In this document: piece by piece, positions 1-13,900 of the stretch
How positions within the stretch are numbered: the first letter of the stretch is position 1
Layout: each line of letters opens with the position of its first letter
Program-made: the position numbers and the translations under genes
The notes under the pieces: model-generated
The model's database searches: none
Told to the model about the DNA's origin: nothing
The model's input: the letters and a program-made list of their open reading frames with translations, nothing else
Origin: Drosophila miranda
Taxonomy: Eukaryota; Arthropoda; Insecta; Diptera; Drosophilidae
Direction: 5' to 3'
DNA length: 64,000 nucleotides
Assembly: GCF_003369915.1 (NCBI RefSeq)
Contig: NC_046673.1
Span: 7,734,001 to 7,798,000 of the forward strand

Positions 1-893
1 GATGTTTTGTATCCAGACTTCTGTGATATGTCACTGCTACAAAAATATTTCAAAACTTCGCCCCGCCCACTTCCGCCCCCACAAAGGACGAAAATCTGTG
101 GCATCCACATTTTTAAAGATACGATAAAGCCAAAAACGCAGAATCGTAGAGGATGACTATATGTTCTAGAGTGTAAAATCTCAACCAGATCGTATAATTA
201 TTATAGCCAGAATCAAGAAAACAATTTCATTCTTTCTCGCTCTGTCTCTCTCTAACACACAGGTTTCATGGTCGGCTTTGCCAATTGCAAAATATGAGTT
301 CAAGGATCTCAGAACCTATAAGAGCCAGAGCAAGCAAATTTGGTATCCACACTCCTGTGATATCGGACCTTGACCGTTTCGTGTCCAAATTTCGCCACAC
401 CCCCTTCCGCCCCCGCAAAGGACGAAAATCTGGGGCATCCACAAATCTCAGAGACTATTAAGGCTAGAGTAACCAAATTTGGTATCCGCACTTCTGTTAG
501 ATCTCACTATAAAACGTATATCTCAGAATTTCGCCCCACCCCCTTCCGCCCCCACAAAGGACGAAAATCTGTTGCATCCACAATATTGCACATTCGAGAA
601 AACTAAAAACGGAGAATCATAGATAATGACTATATCTATCAGATTGCTGAATCTGGATCAGATCGGATCATTTTTGTAGCCAAAAGCAAGAAATCAATTT
701 GCAGTGGCCACGCAGCGCCCGACGTCACGCTCAGACTGATTTTCTGTCTCTCTCGCACGCACTCTTTGTCGTGTGGTTCAATATTAGCGGCGTCTGCCGC
801 AGGAGAGCCATACTGACTTAGTATCGGGTATAACTGTAGAGTTGCGGTGTCCGCAGCAACTCACAACGTTCCACCTCGTTTTTTCTAAGATTA
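1..893 (+). mobile_element. DINE-1/Helitron-like element, 5' end outside the window
   Basis: This is a non-autonomous Helitron-type repeat. A hairpin with 7-base arms (gagttgc / gcaactc) lies at 839-862. About 25 bases further on is a CTAA, consistent with the CTRR 3' terminus of Helitrons. The same modules (a 'TATCC..ACTTCTGTGATAT' block, then a GC-rich 'CGCCCC..TTCCGCCCCC' block, then 'GACGAAAATCTG') recur in inverted orientation near 62.3-62.5 kb, which supports a dispersed family. Inside, the module is present three times, starting near 8, 342 and 482. No transposase ORF is visible. The family name rests on recalled DINE-1 sequence, not on a search. Confidence 0.65.
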
Positions 894-1500
894 ATTATTT
901 AATGAACGCTTCTTCGCCACGTGGAAGGGATCTTAAAATGTCTAATAAGTAAAAATTTGAAATAAATTTCAGAATTTTCTTATTTTAATCTGAACAAAAA
1001 AGTTTTAAAAACTAAAAATAAATATAAATTTTTTATTAAATTTAAAAATAAATGTTAGATTTGTATTATTTTAATCTGAAAAAAATTATTTTTTTTTTGT
1101 ATATTTATCTCTTATTTTAAAATTTAAAATAAATTTAAAATTTTTAATATTCAAATCAGAGGAAAAAAGAATTTTTCATCTTAAAATTTGTATGTACAAA
1201 ATTTTTTTATTTTTTATTTTCACATAACATGTACTTAATTTATATTTTCAATATCCGGTAAAAAAAAAGAGTTATTTAAAAATTTCCTTCACACAATTTG
1301 TTGTATTTTTAACAAAATTATCTTAACAATTTTTTGTGTTAAAAAGTAGAGCAAACATTTTTTTTTATAATTGTTATGTAAATATTATATTAAAAATATT
1401 AAATATTACAAATTATTGAAACGACGGGATACTTGTTCAAAAAAAAAAAAATAATGATAAATTCTTTCATGAAAATTGGCTAGAAAACTTTATCCCGTTA
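894..1500. other. AT-rich low-complexity spacer
   Basis: This stretch is almost entirely A/T with runs of T and A and short 'TTTAAAATAAATTT' variants. No open reading frame, splice-flanked exon or structured repeat stands out. Confidence 0.7.
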
Positions 1501-2429
1501 CTACAGTAAACCTCTTGATCAAATAGTGGGGCCGTCACTTATTTCGACTTGAGTTTTTTTTAACTGAACTCTTTTTTATGATTTCTGGTGGCATGTGGCA
1601 GAATGAGTCTCCCTGTACTCCCAGAAATCCCTGCTGATATCCGACAATATATAGATGGCATCCGATGGGTCTCAGATTTAGGGGCAAATTAAGTTCTTGA
1701 GGGGATTTACGTTTCGAAAATGGGATTGCCCATGATCGCAGAGGAAGCCGCCACTTCCTAGCCAGAGGCAAGGCCGCCAGCTGCCTGGGCATGGCAGGGC
1801 AGGGCAGGGCAGGGGCAGAGTCGGAGGCAGAGGCAGAGTGCAGCAGAGAAAAGACGGCAAGAAAGGGAATGAAATATCTACAAAGTATAACAATTTCCCC
1901 TCATAAATTATGCAACATTTCCTATTTGCTGCAAGACGACGAAAAGCCGAAAGACGAACAACGAACGACGAAAGCTGAATGAAAACCGATGCGATGCCTC
2001 TGCAAAACGAGAGGGAAGCCTGAGAGTTTAATTTGCCGCTGCGCTGCACTGCGGCTGTGCCCCACTCGTATCTGTATCTGTATGTAGATGAAAGACGGAT
2101 TGGAGTGGAGTTCGGTGGGGTGGTGGGGCAACAGAAGTAACAAATGCGGACACTGGTTGCTGCGAAAGTCGCCTGAAAACTGAAAACCGCAAAAAGAAGA
2201 CAATTGCCAGCAGCTGGCAAAAGTGTTGCTGCTGCTGTTGCTGCTGCTCTTCGTTCACTCACTCCATTTTGGGGCGCAACATTCCATTGTCTATATTTTG
2301 TATTGCGCTTCGTGTTCACCTATTTCGCCAGCGCCTCCCTCCCACCGTCCCTCCCCTCCCTTTGCCACACAATTAGATGGCCCTTTTGCCTGAATATGTA
2401 ACAAGGAAACTTGTTGCTGTTTTGCCAGA
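1501..2429. other. Non-coding spacer with short GC-rich repeats
   Basis: Several overlapping open frames exist on the - strand, but they are low-complexity (Leu/Pro/Cys-rich) and lie over simple repeats such as the GGGCA repeats at about 1796-1815 and CTG-rich runs near 2226-2250. I see no conserved domain and no convincing splice structure. Confidence 0.55.
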
Positions 2430-3095
2430 AGAAGCAGTGCAGCGGAATAGAGGTGGCATAAACAAGCAGTGAAGCAGAATAGTGGTATCATGGACAAGCA
2501 GGGCGGTCGAATAGAAGAATCATAGGCAAGCAATGCCGCAGAATAGTGCGATCATAGGCAAGCAGTGCATCATAATATAGGTAGCATAAACAAGCAGCAG
2601 ACCAGAGTAGGAGCATAAATAAGCAGTGAAAAAGAATGGTGTAATCATAGACAAGCAGTGCTGCAGTATAGAGGCGGCCGAGTATATGTGGCATAAGCAA
2701 GCAGTGAATAAGAATATAGGTAGCATAAAAAAGCAGTTCATTGGAGTACAGAATAGTGGGATCACCGACAAGCCGTCCACCAGAATAGAGGTTGCATAAA
2801 CGAGTAGTGGATCGGAATAGATATAGGTCAAACAAGCAGTGTAGCCGAGTAGAGGTAGCATAAACAAGCAGTTCAGAAGAATAGTGGGAACAAGCATGAA
2901 CAAGCATTGCAGCAGAGTAGATATAGGATAAACAAGCAGTGCAACATACTATAGGTAGCGTAAAAAAGCAGTGCAGAAGAATCTGATTTGGTAGTAGGCA
3001 TCCAGGGCAGCAGCACTATAATACATCTATTATAAACAAGCAGTGCACCAGAATAGTGGTAGCATAAACAAGCAGTGCACCAGAATAGAGAGAAG
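2430..3095. repeat. Degenerate minisatellite, unit about 32 bp
   Basis: A short phrase, roughly 'GCATAAACAAGCAGTGCA' followed by 'CCAGAATAG', recurs about twenty times with substitutions and small length changes. The last two units, near 3030-3095, are the best preserved. The open frames on the - strand through this region are by-products of the repeat (recurring Leu-Cys-Tyr/Ala-Cys-Leu phrases). Confidence 0.8.
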
Positions 3096-6000
3096 GAAGT
3101 CTAAACTGCTTGCTTGGTTGCTTATTGAAATATTTAGCAATTGATAATGTTCTGCAGGACAACCTATCAGTGATCAGTGATCAGGTATCAGGCATGTATC
3201 ATCTTTTTGAGTTCTGATGAACTCCATTTTCTTTTGTATCTTTTGTTGGCTTCCTCTGCTTATCGATTAGCCACAATGGCTAATCGTACTGAAAATCCAT
3301 CATGAATGCATCACTGATCAAGAATCACATTGGATCCTTGATACTTAATCATTTTAAGTGGAATATCTGGGGATAACTGGGCTTATGGAGGTATTTCCAG
3401 CGAGAAAGAGGGAGAGGGTGGGTGAGGGAGAGGCAGAGAGGAAGAGAGGAAAAGCAATCAAAAGCAAAAGCCTAAAATTTAAATTTAATTGACAAATGTC
3501 AATGCTGTTGTTGTTGTTGTGGGACGACAGCCGGCTTCGTTTTCTGTGTGGCGTTGGTTGAGGAGGAGGAGTGTGCGAAAGAGCAGAGACAGGGAGAGAG
3601 AGCGAAAGAGAGCTGCGGAAAGGGTGAATCGCGGCGGCAAGCTAAGAATAAATAAACAATTGTATTTCTTGCTCTTTTACTGCTCTCTCCCTGTCTCCCT
3701 CCCTCCCTCTCATGTGCATGTGTATGCGTCCGTCGCTTAATTTGTGTTTGAATGAATGAATGATCGCACGCATGAATGAAAGACCGAGACAGATAGACGA
3801 AGAGGGGGTTAGGGAGGGGGAGAGGTAGCAAAGAGGAAGCTAGGGAGGAAAAAAAGGGAGCGCTTTGTTGTTTGTGGGAGATCAATGAATGAAATGTGTA
3901 TCTGTGCGAGTGTGTGTGTATTTGGAGCTTAATTCATTGCTACTGTGGCACACTGCCGCCCAAGAATCTAGAACATGAAGGAATAAAACCCAAAAAAAAA
4001 CACCGAAAATACATAATTTGCAAAACGTTAGAGCCGTCCCTCCATAAAAGTCCGAAGGGCCACCACCCCCCCCTTATGGCGGCACCTAGCCCTTTCTCTG
4101 AATGAATCACATATCGCTTTGTTGATTTGTCGATTGAATTTTTGTTGTCTGTCATTCGATATGAAATGACTTCCTGAATTTCGTCTTGAATTCTGAACAC
4201 CTTTACACCCAATCCGTTTTGATCGTTTCCATGAAGTGTGAAACACAAAAAAAACACGCCGGTATACGATTACCTTTCGTTTTCTTCGTTTTGGTATATC
4301 AAATGGCCCAAAGCCATTCATTCACTCGTTCATGAATGAGTCTTAGATTTACATGAATCATCATCGATCCTATCGATCCCCATCGATCGTTCATTGAGAT
4401 TCCTTGGGAGTAGAAGTCCTTTCATTCCGTTTGGGGGTCTACTCTTGACCCATTTGCGTGGTCAGCATTGTACTGGAGTTTCTCCCTCTCCCTCTCTCTA
4501 GCGGAAGTAGCACACACACACTCACACACAGATAGAACCATTCCATTCAACAGTCTGGTAAAACGTATCTTTACGCATGATTTTACCTCGTTTTTGTTTT
4601 TGTTGTTGTTTCGTGGCAGTGGAATCATAAAAATGCATCGCCTCACTCCACTTGGGACATTGGGGGGCTCTTCTTCCGCTGCAATTGGCAGGGCAGCGGT
4701 CGAGGGGGAAGGGCATGTGGGTTTGGGGGGGACGACGACGACGTGCTGTGCATTAATGCAACTCCATGCCATGCCATGCCCCACGCGTAATGAGTCCAAT
4801 GCCAATAAAAGGTCTAGAGATGGCATCGTGACACGAAGCTCCTGCTGCCCACACAGCCACCCACCCACTGCTCTTGGGCGAGGAAAGTTGTGTCCGAAAC
4901 CGAAATGAAACTACACTTTTACTCCAGCCAAACGGCATCGTCATCATCCCCCCATTCCCCCCTCAGCTGTGCAACGGGTTAGCCGGTTAGCAGCAGCAGC
5001 AAACCTGTAAAAGAAAACGCCGCTACTGCCACAGACCGCGTCACATGTTTGACCCATTTTTTCCACCCAAAAAAAAACAAAAAACTACATTGTGGTCAGG
5101 CCTAGGCCACAGGGAATTTACTCTCATGCGGAAATGCCTTGCGAACGATCGGTTGAAACCTTTTTTTTCCGCTCATAAATCGTGAAAAGGAGAGAAGCTT
5201 AAAATAATAATAATTAATTAACATTTAATTGTGGTTTTCACACGCTGGGCGAGGCGGGCAGGCGGGTTCAGGGCTCGCCGCTGGCGGTGTCAAAGGCCTT
5301 TCGGTTGCCCTGTCCTTGCCTGGCGATGATTTCGAAGAGATTTACAGCCCGAAGATTGTTCAAAAAAACAAAATAATAATAAATACATATTTTTTGTAGA
5401 TATAATCTGGTCTAAAGGGGCATAAAGCAAACCCATGCCCCACTCCCAGTGTGGCTTAGTAGCATTGAGGCCATTTCCAGCCTATAGCGATTATTTCCCG
5501 AGCTATCGATAGCACAATTGCGTTTTAATCGCCACGAAAATCTTCAAATCTATGTGTAATCGATTTTCCATGGCTGTCTTGTGGTTTATCGATATCCCTA
5601 ATCGACTATAAATCGAGGTTCGGCCGATGGAATGGGATCCTAATGCATTTGGTTTAGTGGAGGGTGGGGGGGTCTTTCTTCAGCCACTGTCTGGCCTCCT
5701 CCATGCCACAGCACACACATGCAACGGCGAGTGGCGCCCGCCGTCAGTTTTATTTATTTTGTTCAACTCTTTCTTTCACTTGGCCAAGGCAATCCGGCTA
5801 TCCCCTCCCCCCTTGCCCACCCCTTTGCCCCACTCCTTCCTTCCTGTTGGCTCTGGTGGCGGGGCTTTGCGTGCTTGGTTTTTGATTTTCTTATATTCGT
5901 ATTTAATTTTCTAATATGACCAACAAAAAAATGATGATATTTCTCCGTAATGGAGGATTGGAGAGGGGGCGGGGGGCAACAGGTTTTCATTAGTTTTCCA

Positions 6001-7515
6001 TTATGACGGGCAGTAGTGCCAAGTTTATTATTATTATTATAAACATTTTCATTCCACGATTATCATTCACATATTAAAGATTTGATTCATCGTTTGATCG
6101 TTTCATTGTTTATGCGAAAGATTTCAGAGACGACGGAATGTGGAGAGAATCATAAAAATGTTTTATGACACGATCCGGAGATTAAGTGGAAGATGAGATC
6201 TCTTTGGGGGTGTGGGAGGGGGATCTATAGATCTTGAGCTACGAATTCCCTGAAATACATAATTATGTACGGATGTATTTCGTATATGCCTTGATAAATT
6301 CCCAAAACTCTCAATGGTTTAATCTCTGCTTCAGGTTTGTGGTCTCTGGTTCGGATTGAAGATCTGCAGACACGCTAATGGGGCATAAAAATGTAAACCG
6401 ACGGCGACGTGAGAACCTTTTTGCAGGCCCAATGGCCCCAGACAATTAACAAAGGAGTGATAGAGAGGGGAGACATACAGAATAGAGTGGGGGGATTGGG
6501 GATGCAAAGAATTTCGAAGACTTTAATTTACTCTACTATAAAATTGAGCTTTTGTATTCCATTTATGTGCCACTGCACAAAACTCGACGAAACTCTCTCA
6601 CTTCCATGCAACCCCCCCTCGCCGCCCCCCCACCCCCCTGCCCGGCTGTTTCCATGAAATTTCCCACAATTTTCGTGAAGCGCAGACCGACGTCTTGAAA
6701 CTCGTTTGCCGGCAAAAAAAAAAAAAAAAAGAAAAAGAAGAAAAAAACTTTCCACCGCACTCCCCCGCTCAGCCCCAGCCGCAGCCCACGTTGAGGAAAA
6801 TGCATTCGCATTCATGTGTGAAAACATTTCCACTTTTTCCCAGGAGCAGAGCTGGAGGCAGAGGCAGAGCTCTAGAAAAGGCAAAAACAGCCACAAAAAA
6901 ATTAACATAATTGTTTAAAAATTTCATTGAGAGCACATAAAAGGTCCAAGGAGGGCTCCAGCTCCAGCTCCAGCCCTAGCCCCAGCCAAGCGGAACTAGT
7001 TTTAGGTTTTGGCCTCATCCCCGGCCCCTCCCCCCTCTAGGGCCCTTTCGGGGCGTGTCAGGGAAAACCTCCTCTCTCTCTCTCGAGAGAGAGAGAACAT
7101 ACTGTAGATTGTCCTTTCCTGCCCTCTCCTTGCACCATCTGCTGCTCTCCCTGTTTATCGCTTCCAAGGTGCCGTCTGACTCATCGTCCGCTGATGGGCT
7201 GTCCGCAGCCGCAGCCTCTGTCGCCATCCGCCGGTGACGCGGCGACGCGCAGTGCGGCCCCGACCGCTCCACAGGAGAAAAAACGAAGACGAAGACGAAG
7301 GTGAAGCGTTCTTGTCGAATGAATCATACGAATGGGCGACGGTCGGGGAATGAGGGCGTTCCGATACGATACGATCGTGCGCTTAACCCCGTTAGCCGAA
7401 GAATCATCTCTTTTCTACTTTATGATGTAATCGTTGGCAAGATTTTAGGGTTCTCTGCCGCAAGGTCGATTTTCGCAGAAATACAGCGAATAGTAAGAGT
7501 GTGTGTGTGTGGTGT

Positions 7516-7553
<38 letters not shown>

Positions 7554-7744
7554 AGCCAAAGTCAAAACCAAGGCATCATCACACTCCACCATCGCCATCG
7601 CCATCTCCTTCGCACCCACACGGACACACTGGCTAGAGATGGAAGCATAAACGATAGTTTTTCTAAGGGGGTAAAAAAGTATATCAATAGCTAAGACTCG
7701 AGTGTGGAAATTGTCAAAGGAAAGAGTGAAAAAAATATATTTCA
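3096..7744. other. Non-coding DNA, probably intronic or intergenic upstream of Drak exons
   Basis: No gene is recognisable. The stretch holds GA/CT-rich microsatellites, including a perfect 24-base CT/GA palindrome at 7073-7096 and a GT repeat at about 7499-7553. It also has poly-A/T runs and several ATCGAT sites near 4360-4390 and 5500-5600. All ORFs here are biased low-complexity frames with no domain signature. It may be part of a large 5' intron of Drak, but nothing in the window proves that. Confidence 0.5.
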
Positions 7745-7750
7745 TACATA

Positions 7751-7992
7751 CAGTGCCGCTCAACTAAATAGGTTCAACAATTTGCCAAAGTCAAACCGCT
7801 ATATCTTTTTAGCCAACTTACCGATTTATATGAAATATTTGTTTTTGCCTAGATTGATTCATTGTTAATATAGCAAGAAAGTTTGTGGTTTCCAGGATAC
7901 GTTTTTGAAGACTAGTTATTAATTTTTTCAAAAACATTACAAAAAATGCCTATTTATTCTAGCTCAACTGAATAAGCAGTTGAGTTCTGCTG
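7751..7992. mobile_element. Possible Tc1/mariner-type remnant (MITE-like)
   Basis: The sequence 'CAGTGCCGCTCAACT' follows a TA at 7749-7750. A related inverted copy, 'AGTTGAGTTCTGCTG', ends at 7992. A direct repeat of 'GCTCAACTRAATARG' occurs at about 7758 and 7962. CAGTG-type termini next to TA are typical of Tc1-like elements. The inverted repeats are imperfect and the right flank is not a clear TA, so the assignment is tentative. Confidence 0.3.
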
Positions 7993-10900
7993 ATTTAAAA
8001 GCTTTTCCATTGCAATGTTCATAAGAAAAATAATTCTATCCGATATTTTAATCGATTTTCTATAAGATTGGCTAATTTTTATAAGCGTGAATTTATTGCA
8101 GTATTTTCTAAAATTTTTTTAAATTACAAATTTAACCTTTTAGGTATTTAATGTGAATACTTAAGTACTCCTGTGTATGTTCTGTTCTACTAGGAAATTT
8201 TTCTCCGAGTGTAATTCTTCAAAGATATTGAAAATAATTTAGAAGAAAGCATAGGGATCGTAGCTAACGATATAATGCTACCCCAAACGATACCATTTTG
8301 AGTGTTGTGTTGGGGCGTGTGCCTGCTCATCTCTAACAGAGCCACAGCCACTTTTTGTCGTGTAACTCAACGCTTTGAACTTTAACGCTTCGTTGAGTTT
8401 CACGCATGCAGATTTCAAATGCTGCTGTGTGGTGCCCCCCAGTGTAAGAGTTGTTGTCGTCGTCCCAATTCTGTCAATCAACTACAACTTTTTTTTTCCA
8501 TGCCTCGTATTTTTGTGGGTGCCAAAGCGTTTTGTTTGGATAATGTTAAACCACAAAAGGCCAAAGTCAAAGTATTAATGACAGCAACGGCAGCAAACAG
8601 CTCTCGCAAAGGGAAAGGCCCAAGCTCAGAAAAAAAAATCAACAACAAAAATGCATCAAATTGCAGTTGAGGTCAAGGGCTACCTTCAAAGTGTTTACTT
8701 AACCGACTTACATATTTTTTGTACTGTTCCCCGTCCCTTGTCCAAAAAAGAAGTGGCTTAAATGTGAATCATTCAACACGAACTGGAACTGGAACTTGTT
8801 CTAAAAAGTCTTGTAATAAAAACGAAAGAAGAAACCCTTTCTTTCTTTGTTTCTTTGGCGATGTTCCTGTTGCTTTCTTTCTCTGTTTCGTTGGGAGTCT
8901 GGCTAATATTAGTTGAATTTTAATTCCCTTGTACATACTCGGAATTATGTAACCGCATAAGCAGCTTACCAGCCATGCCTGCCTGCCTGCGTGCACTGCT
9001 TGACCTTCACTTGCAGCTGCATTTCAAGCAGCGACTCAACAAGAAATAAAAAGAAACACAATTAAAGATAACCAGAAAGAAAGACACATACCCGGACGGA
9101 AAGATCACCCAGAGGGCCGAAGCTTTAGATACTCTTACTAATACAAATACTAAGTATAGTGTGTAGACGTGAGTGCAAAATGAATATGCCCTCTCGCTTG
9201 GGGAAGAGTGTATTGTACAGTAATTTGTTGTTGAATTTCCAAAGAAATCCATTCCATTCGCGTTGTCTCTTGCTGCGCGCTGCTCTGCATGCAAAGCCGA
9301 AGCAGAAGAAGACGAAGTTTTAATCGCCGCCGATACCCACTCCCTTTATCTTTCTCCCTCCCTCTCTCTCTCTCTCGCTCTCGCTGTTTGACACATTGTC
9401 AGCGTTAATTCCTCTTCGCTTGGTGCATATCCGCATTATCGAAAGTGCGAGGGGGATACATGCATGCATACATCAATGAGCATAAGAAATGGTTTGTTTT
9501 GTTGTTTTGCCGTTACTTGAGGGAGACCTTGATTATGCTGCTGACACGTACAATATGTTAAATGTGTGTGTTCTTTGTCGAGAGAGCTATTTTTACACAG
9601 CGGGAGAGAGAGAGAGCGAAGCAGAGCCGAGCCAGAGACCTAAGGAATTTCCAGAAAGCAAAAACAAAAAAAGTGGGAGTGGAGTTTTTTTTTTTTTTTT
9701 TGCTCGTTGGATGGATGGCTGGTAGGGATAATATCCATTTCGATTTTGATTTCCCTCTTCTTAAGCTCTCAGTTTTGTGGCAAGGTCAACACTCATGTAC
9801 ATTTATGTCCGATCGTTATTGTGTTTCCTTTTGTTTTTTGTTTTTTTTTGCCAATAAATTCATTTTGTCTGCTGGCTTTTGTCCCCATATCTCCCCTCTG
9901 TGTGGAGCCGGCCCCCACCATTTCTGTTTAGAAGACTTTGCACTGAACAATCGGGAGTGAAAGGAGTGAGTGGTGAATGGAGTGGCAGCCTTGTAATTAG
10001 TGGAAATGTTTCCGATTTGATTCAGCCCTTTGATGAGCCTCTTCACAGCTGTTCTTCATGCGAGTGCCTTTGCCTTTCTTCCAACATTCTGAGGCATGAG
10101 TGAAAGGGAATCATCCTTCAAGGCTCATTAGATCTTGATATGATTCAATGATTCCGTGATCTTTGCATAAGAACTAGTTTGCTCCTTGCCCAACACTGGA
10201 ATGGCAATCATGGGCCGGTGCATAGCTCCATTCTGCCGACAGCCGCTAAACAAGTTACTGCCGACTCTCTCTGCCGCTCGCCTCGGCTCCTAAGAACTCG
10301 AGGAATGCGTCTTATCAATACAAAAGCAAAAGCAAAATCGAAACAGCCACAGCAAAAAGTTGGAACAACTGGCAGCTCAAGGATAACCACAGGGAGGGTA
10401 AATCTGCGAGTGCTCTTGGCATACGCCAAACTACGCTAATTTATCATAATTAAAGCCGCTTAAAAATTGTTACGAAAAGTATTATGCAAAGGTGTGAAGG
10501 ATGGAAGGAAGGAAGCACAGAGAGCGCCCCGCTAAGCTAACGAGCCTGACACAATTTCAAGTGGGTGTCGATTACTCCTCTCTTTGCGCGCTCTCGCCAC
10601 TCGTTCTCTCTCTCTCTCTCCCTCTCTGCTTGAGTGTGTGCCGTTGACTGACTGACTGAATGAATGAATGAATGGCAAGCACTCCTGCTGGGACGTGTCT
10701 ATTCTGCTGGCACAGTGCCGCTGCATTTACAGTACGTGAGAAGAGTATCGGCACTAGGAAAACCATCTATGTAAAAAAGTTTGTGTAACTTTTGTATCCA
10801 ATTTGATGGCTGCCAGGTGTGGAAATATTAAACATTTGTCCCCTATTAAGAAGCATACACATACATATGTATGCCTAACTTTATCACCCACTGTTACGCC

Positions 10901-13900
10901 TCTCCCTGACTCTCTCTCTGCCGCTCTTTTGTATGCGCCGCTGCATAGGAGCGAGGAGCAGCGTCTGTGTCTGTGTCTGAAAAGCTTCCTCCGTAATAAT
11001 GTCAAGAGCTTAAAGCGAAGGCAAAATCCCTCTCTGAAAAGGCAAAAACAAAACGCCTGCATGAAATGCATGCCGTGCAATGAAATTATGCAATTATGAA
11101 GGACTCCAGGGTCCCTGGTGCCAATGAAAAGGAAATGCAAATAATTATTTTATATGGAGAGACGAGAGATACTAAACCAAATCCTGGCTACATGCATTTA
11201 TAATTATTCAACAAATGAAATAAGCCACACAGTAGGTACATATATGTACATATATACTATATATGTGTGTGTGTGTGTACATATCTGTGCGCTGAGTGTG
11301 CGCTGAGTGATACGTTAAGCTCTGACCAAATTTGTCCACAATTAAAAACAAAGCGCGCGCGACACCCACAAGATTTTTGTGAGCGGCGTTTTTTTTTTTC
11401 TTTCTTTCTGTTTTGTTTTTTAAGCCCACCAAAAATGGTCAGCGAGAGATCGAAATGTTCGAAGAGCTTCGAGCTCTCTCGACTTGGACTGTTTCGCTAA
11501 GGCGCATTAGCAATTGCCGCATTTAACGGAAATTATTGATGTCAATTTGCAAATTGGAAAGTGCTTGACGAACAACAGCCAACAGCCAACAGTAAACCCA
11601 AACACAAACCAACAAAATATAATCATGATCTTGGAACTATTGTCATCGAGTGAGTTCCTCAATATTTGAGGGGGTTTCCAGAGCCTTTTAGAGCAGAGTT
11701 TACTCTCGAGAAATTCAGAATCCACAGATCCACCAAAAATTTAACAAATAATCCCCCGAAATACCAATTATAAAATTCCTATTATATTTATTTGATATGC
11801 CCACAAAATGTTGAATAATTACAAGATTCATACAGATACAACCTTATCGCTAGTCCCCCCGCGTGTCTGTGCTCGTCTCTCGGTTCCCTGCCCTTGCCTT
11901 GGTTTGTTGACATTTTGTGGGTCAAAAACCTAATCAGTCCCTCCACTCCCTTCTCCTCCTCCCGCTCGCCTGTTAACCGTGTTGTTATTTGCATAACAAG
12001 AGGCTTGTTCTTCTTCTTCTTCTCCCTCCCCTACACCGCCGCCTTCCATCTCTGGCGGGCTCTTCGTGACGCATTCCCTAGTCATTCGCTAGTCATCTCT
12101 TTCGCACGTGCTGGGCGCTCTGCTTGCATTCTGCCTTTCGGGCATTGTCATACCATTCCATTTGCACTGCTTGCCGCGGGACTCTGGGCAAATTTAATTG
12201 TCACATTAGGCAGCCAGCGAAAGAGTCCCTAGCGAATGTCTCTCGTCTAGTTAGTCACCTCTCAGTCAGTCTGAGACTCGAAACAAAAAAAATGAAGAAA
12301 AACTATTAGTGCCTGTGGATCCAGATGAGGATGATGATGACTCCACTCTCCACACTCCACTCTCCACACTCCACTCTCCATTCTACATTCCATTCCCCAC
12401 TCTACCTCTCGACTGCACTTCAGTTTGCTTCTTTTCTGCTGCTGCTGCTGTTGGGTGGTTGGTTCAATGCACTCGCTCCGCTCTCTTTCTATACATGCCA
12501 CTCCCTCTCTCTTCCTCTGTCGGCCCTCCTATCTGCACCGTGCTAAAAGCATCCATCCAGCACTTTGGATGCACTTTGAGACCCAGCCATCAAATGCAAC
12601 AAAAATAATAGAAAACGTCGAAGCTGTTGAGCCGCCAGGAAGTGGAAGAAGAAGTACCCAAACACACTCAAATTCTAGAAGGGATATATACTAGATGTAG
12701 ACTCCCCTGGAGGGAGTACTGTGTAGATTGTAATCCCAGCTAGTCGCATTTCCATAATTAATATTTAATTGAACCGACTTCAAGTACATTCAGAAGCATT
12801 TCGAATTGTATGAATATTTTTGTTTGCCATTAAATGAATAATAGTTTTTCCCAATAACATTTTGCCGCTTTTAATAAACCGGATAACCTTTTGGAACACC
12901 CGCCTAACAATTTACACCTTGTTAACAAAAACGGAATGGAATTGAATTAAAAATCAAATCAATTCGAATCGAATGAAATGCATCTGTGACATTGTTCCGG
13001 ATCTGTTTCGATGCAACCGATGGGGGTGTACGTGTACATTCGCCTTCTCCCACTCCCACTCCCCACTCCCACTGCTTGCTGTTTGATCTTCTATGTGTTT
13101 CATCAGAGTTTATTTGTTTGTTTTGCTTCTGGTTTTGTTTAGGTTTTGTGCCCAAAACCAAAACCAAAACCAAAACTGACCCGCACAAGAGAGGAATGCG
13201 TATACAAGAAAAGCCAATATCTTCGATTGGGAGAGCGAAAACGAAAAATTCGAAAGGCGAAAACAATTAAAAAACCATAAACAACGGAAAACAAATGCTG
13301 GAATGGGATCTGTACTATAGAGAGAGAGAGATCTGGAATGGGATGGAAGATGGAGCGCGTTGTTTATTTAATTGAGCAAAGTAAACCAACAAAAATTCAG
13401 AAATAACGATGGTACGGAGGAGGGATGGATGGAGTCCCACAAACGGTATGCAAAAGAGGACAGGACATAATATTTATTGCGTATTTCTTCTACGAAGATC
13501 GTACACGTAGAGCCTAGTAGAGCTAGGTCTGAAATCTCCTCCTCTGGTTAATACCAACCAAATATTTCCACAACTTTTCTGAAGCAAAAAGTATTATCTC
13601 TTGACACGTGCACGCGCCGCGTTTTTTTGTGCGCGTTTTTAAACGCCACCTTATTTGGACTTTTTTCTCGAGCTGTTTTTTTTGGTGGATCAAGAAATAA
13701 ATGTGTGTGTGTGTGCGTCAGATCGGAGTGACAGGGTGCGAAAGAGAGGGGTGTACAGTGTACGCCATGTATGTATTTAGATGTAGATGCGATCGATTGA
13801 CGATGGTTTGAGGCGATCAAACACGCTGCCAAAGCTGACCAATTTTAGAATCTTCTCCGATTCCACTTCCACTTCAAATCGAACAAAATTCACACTCGAA

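Noticed and set aside
2488-2907. Cys/Leu-rich ORFs of 127-139 codons
   Set aside because: They are produced by the 32-bp repeat; several frames are open at once and there is no initiation or splice context.
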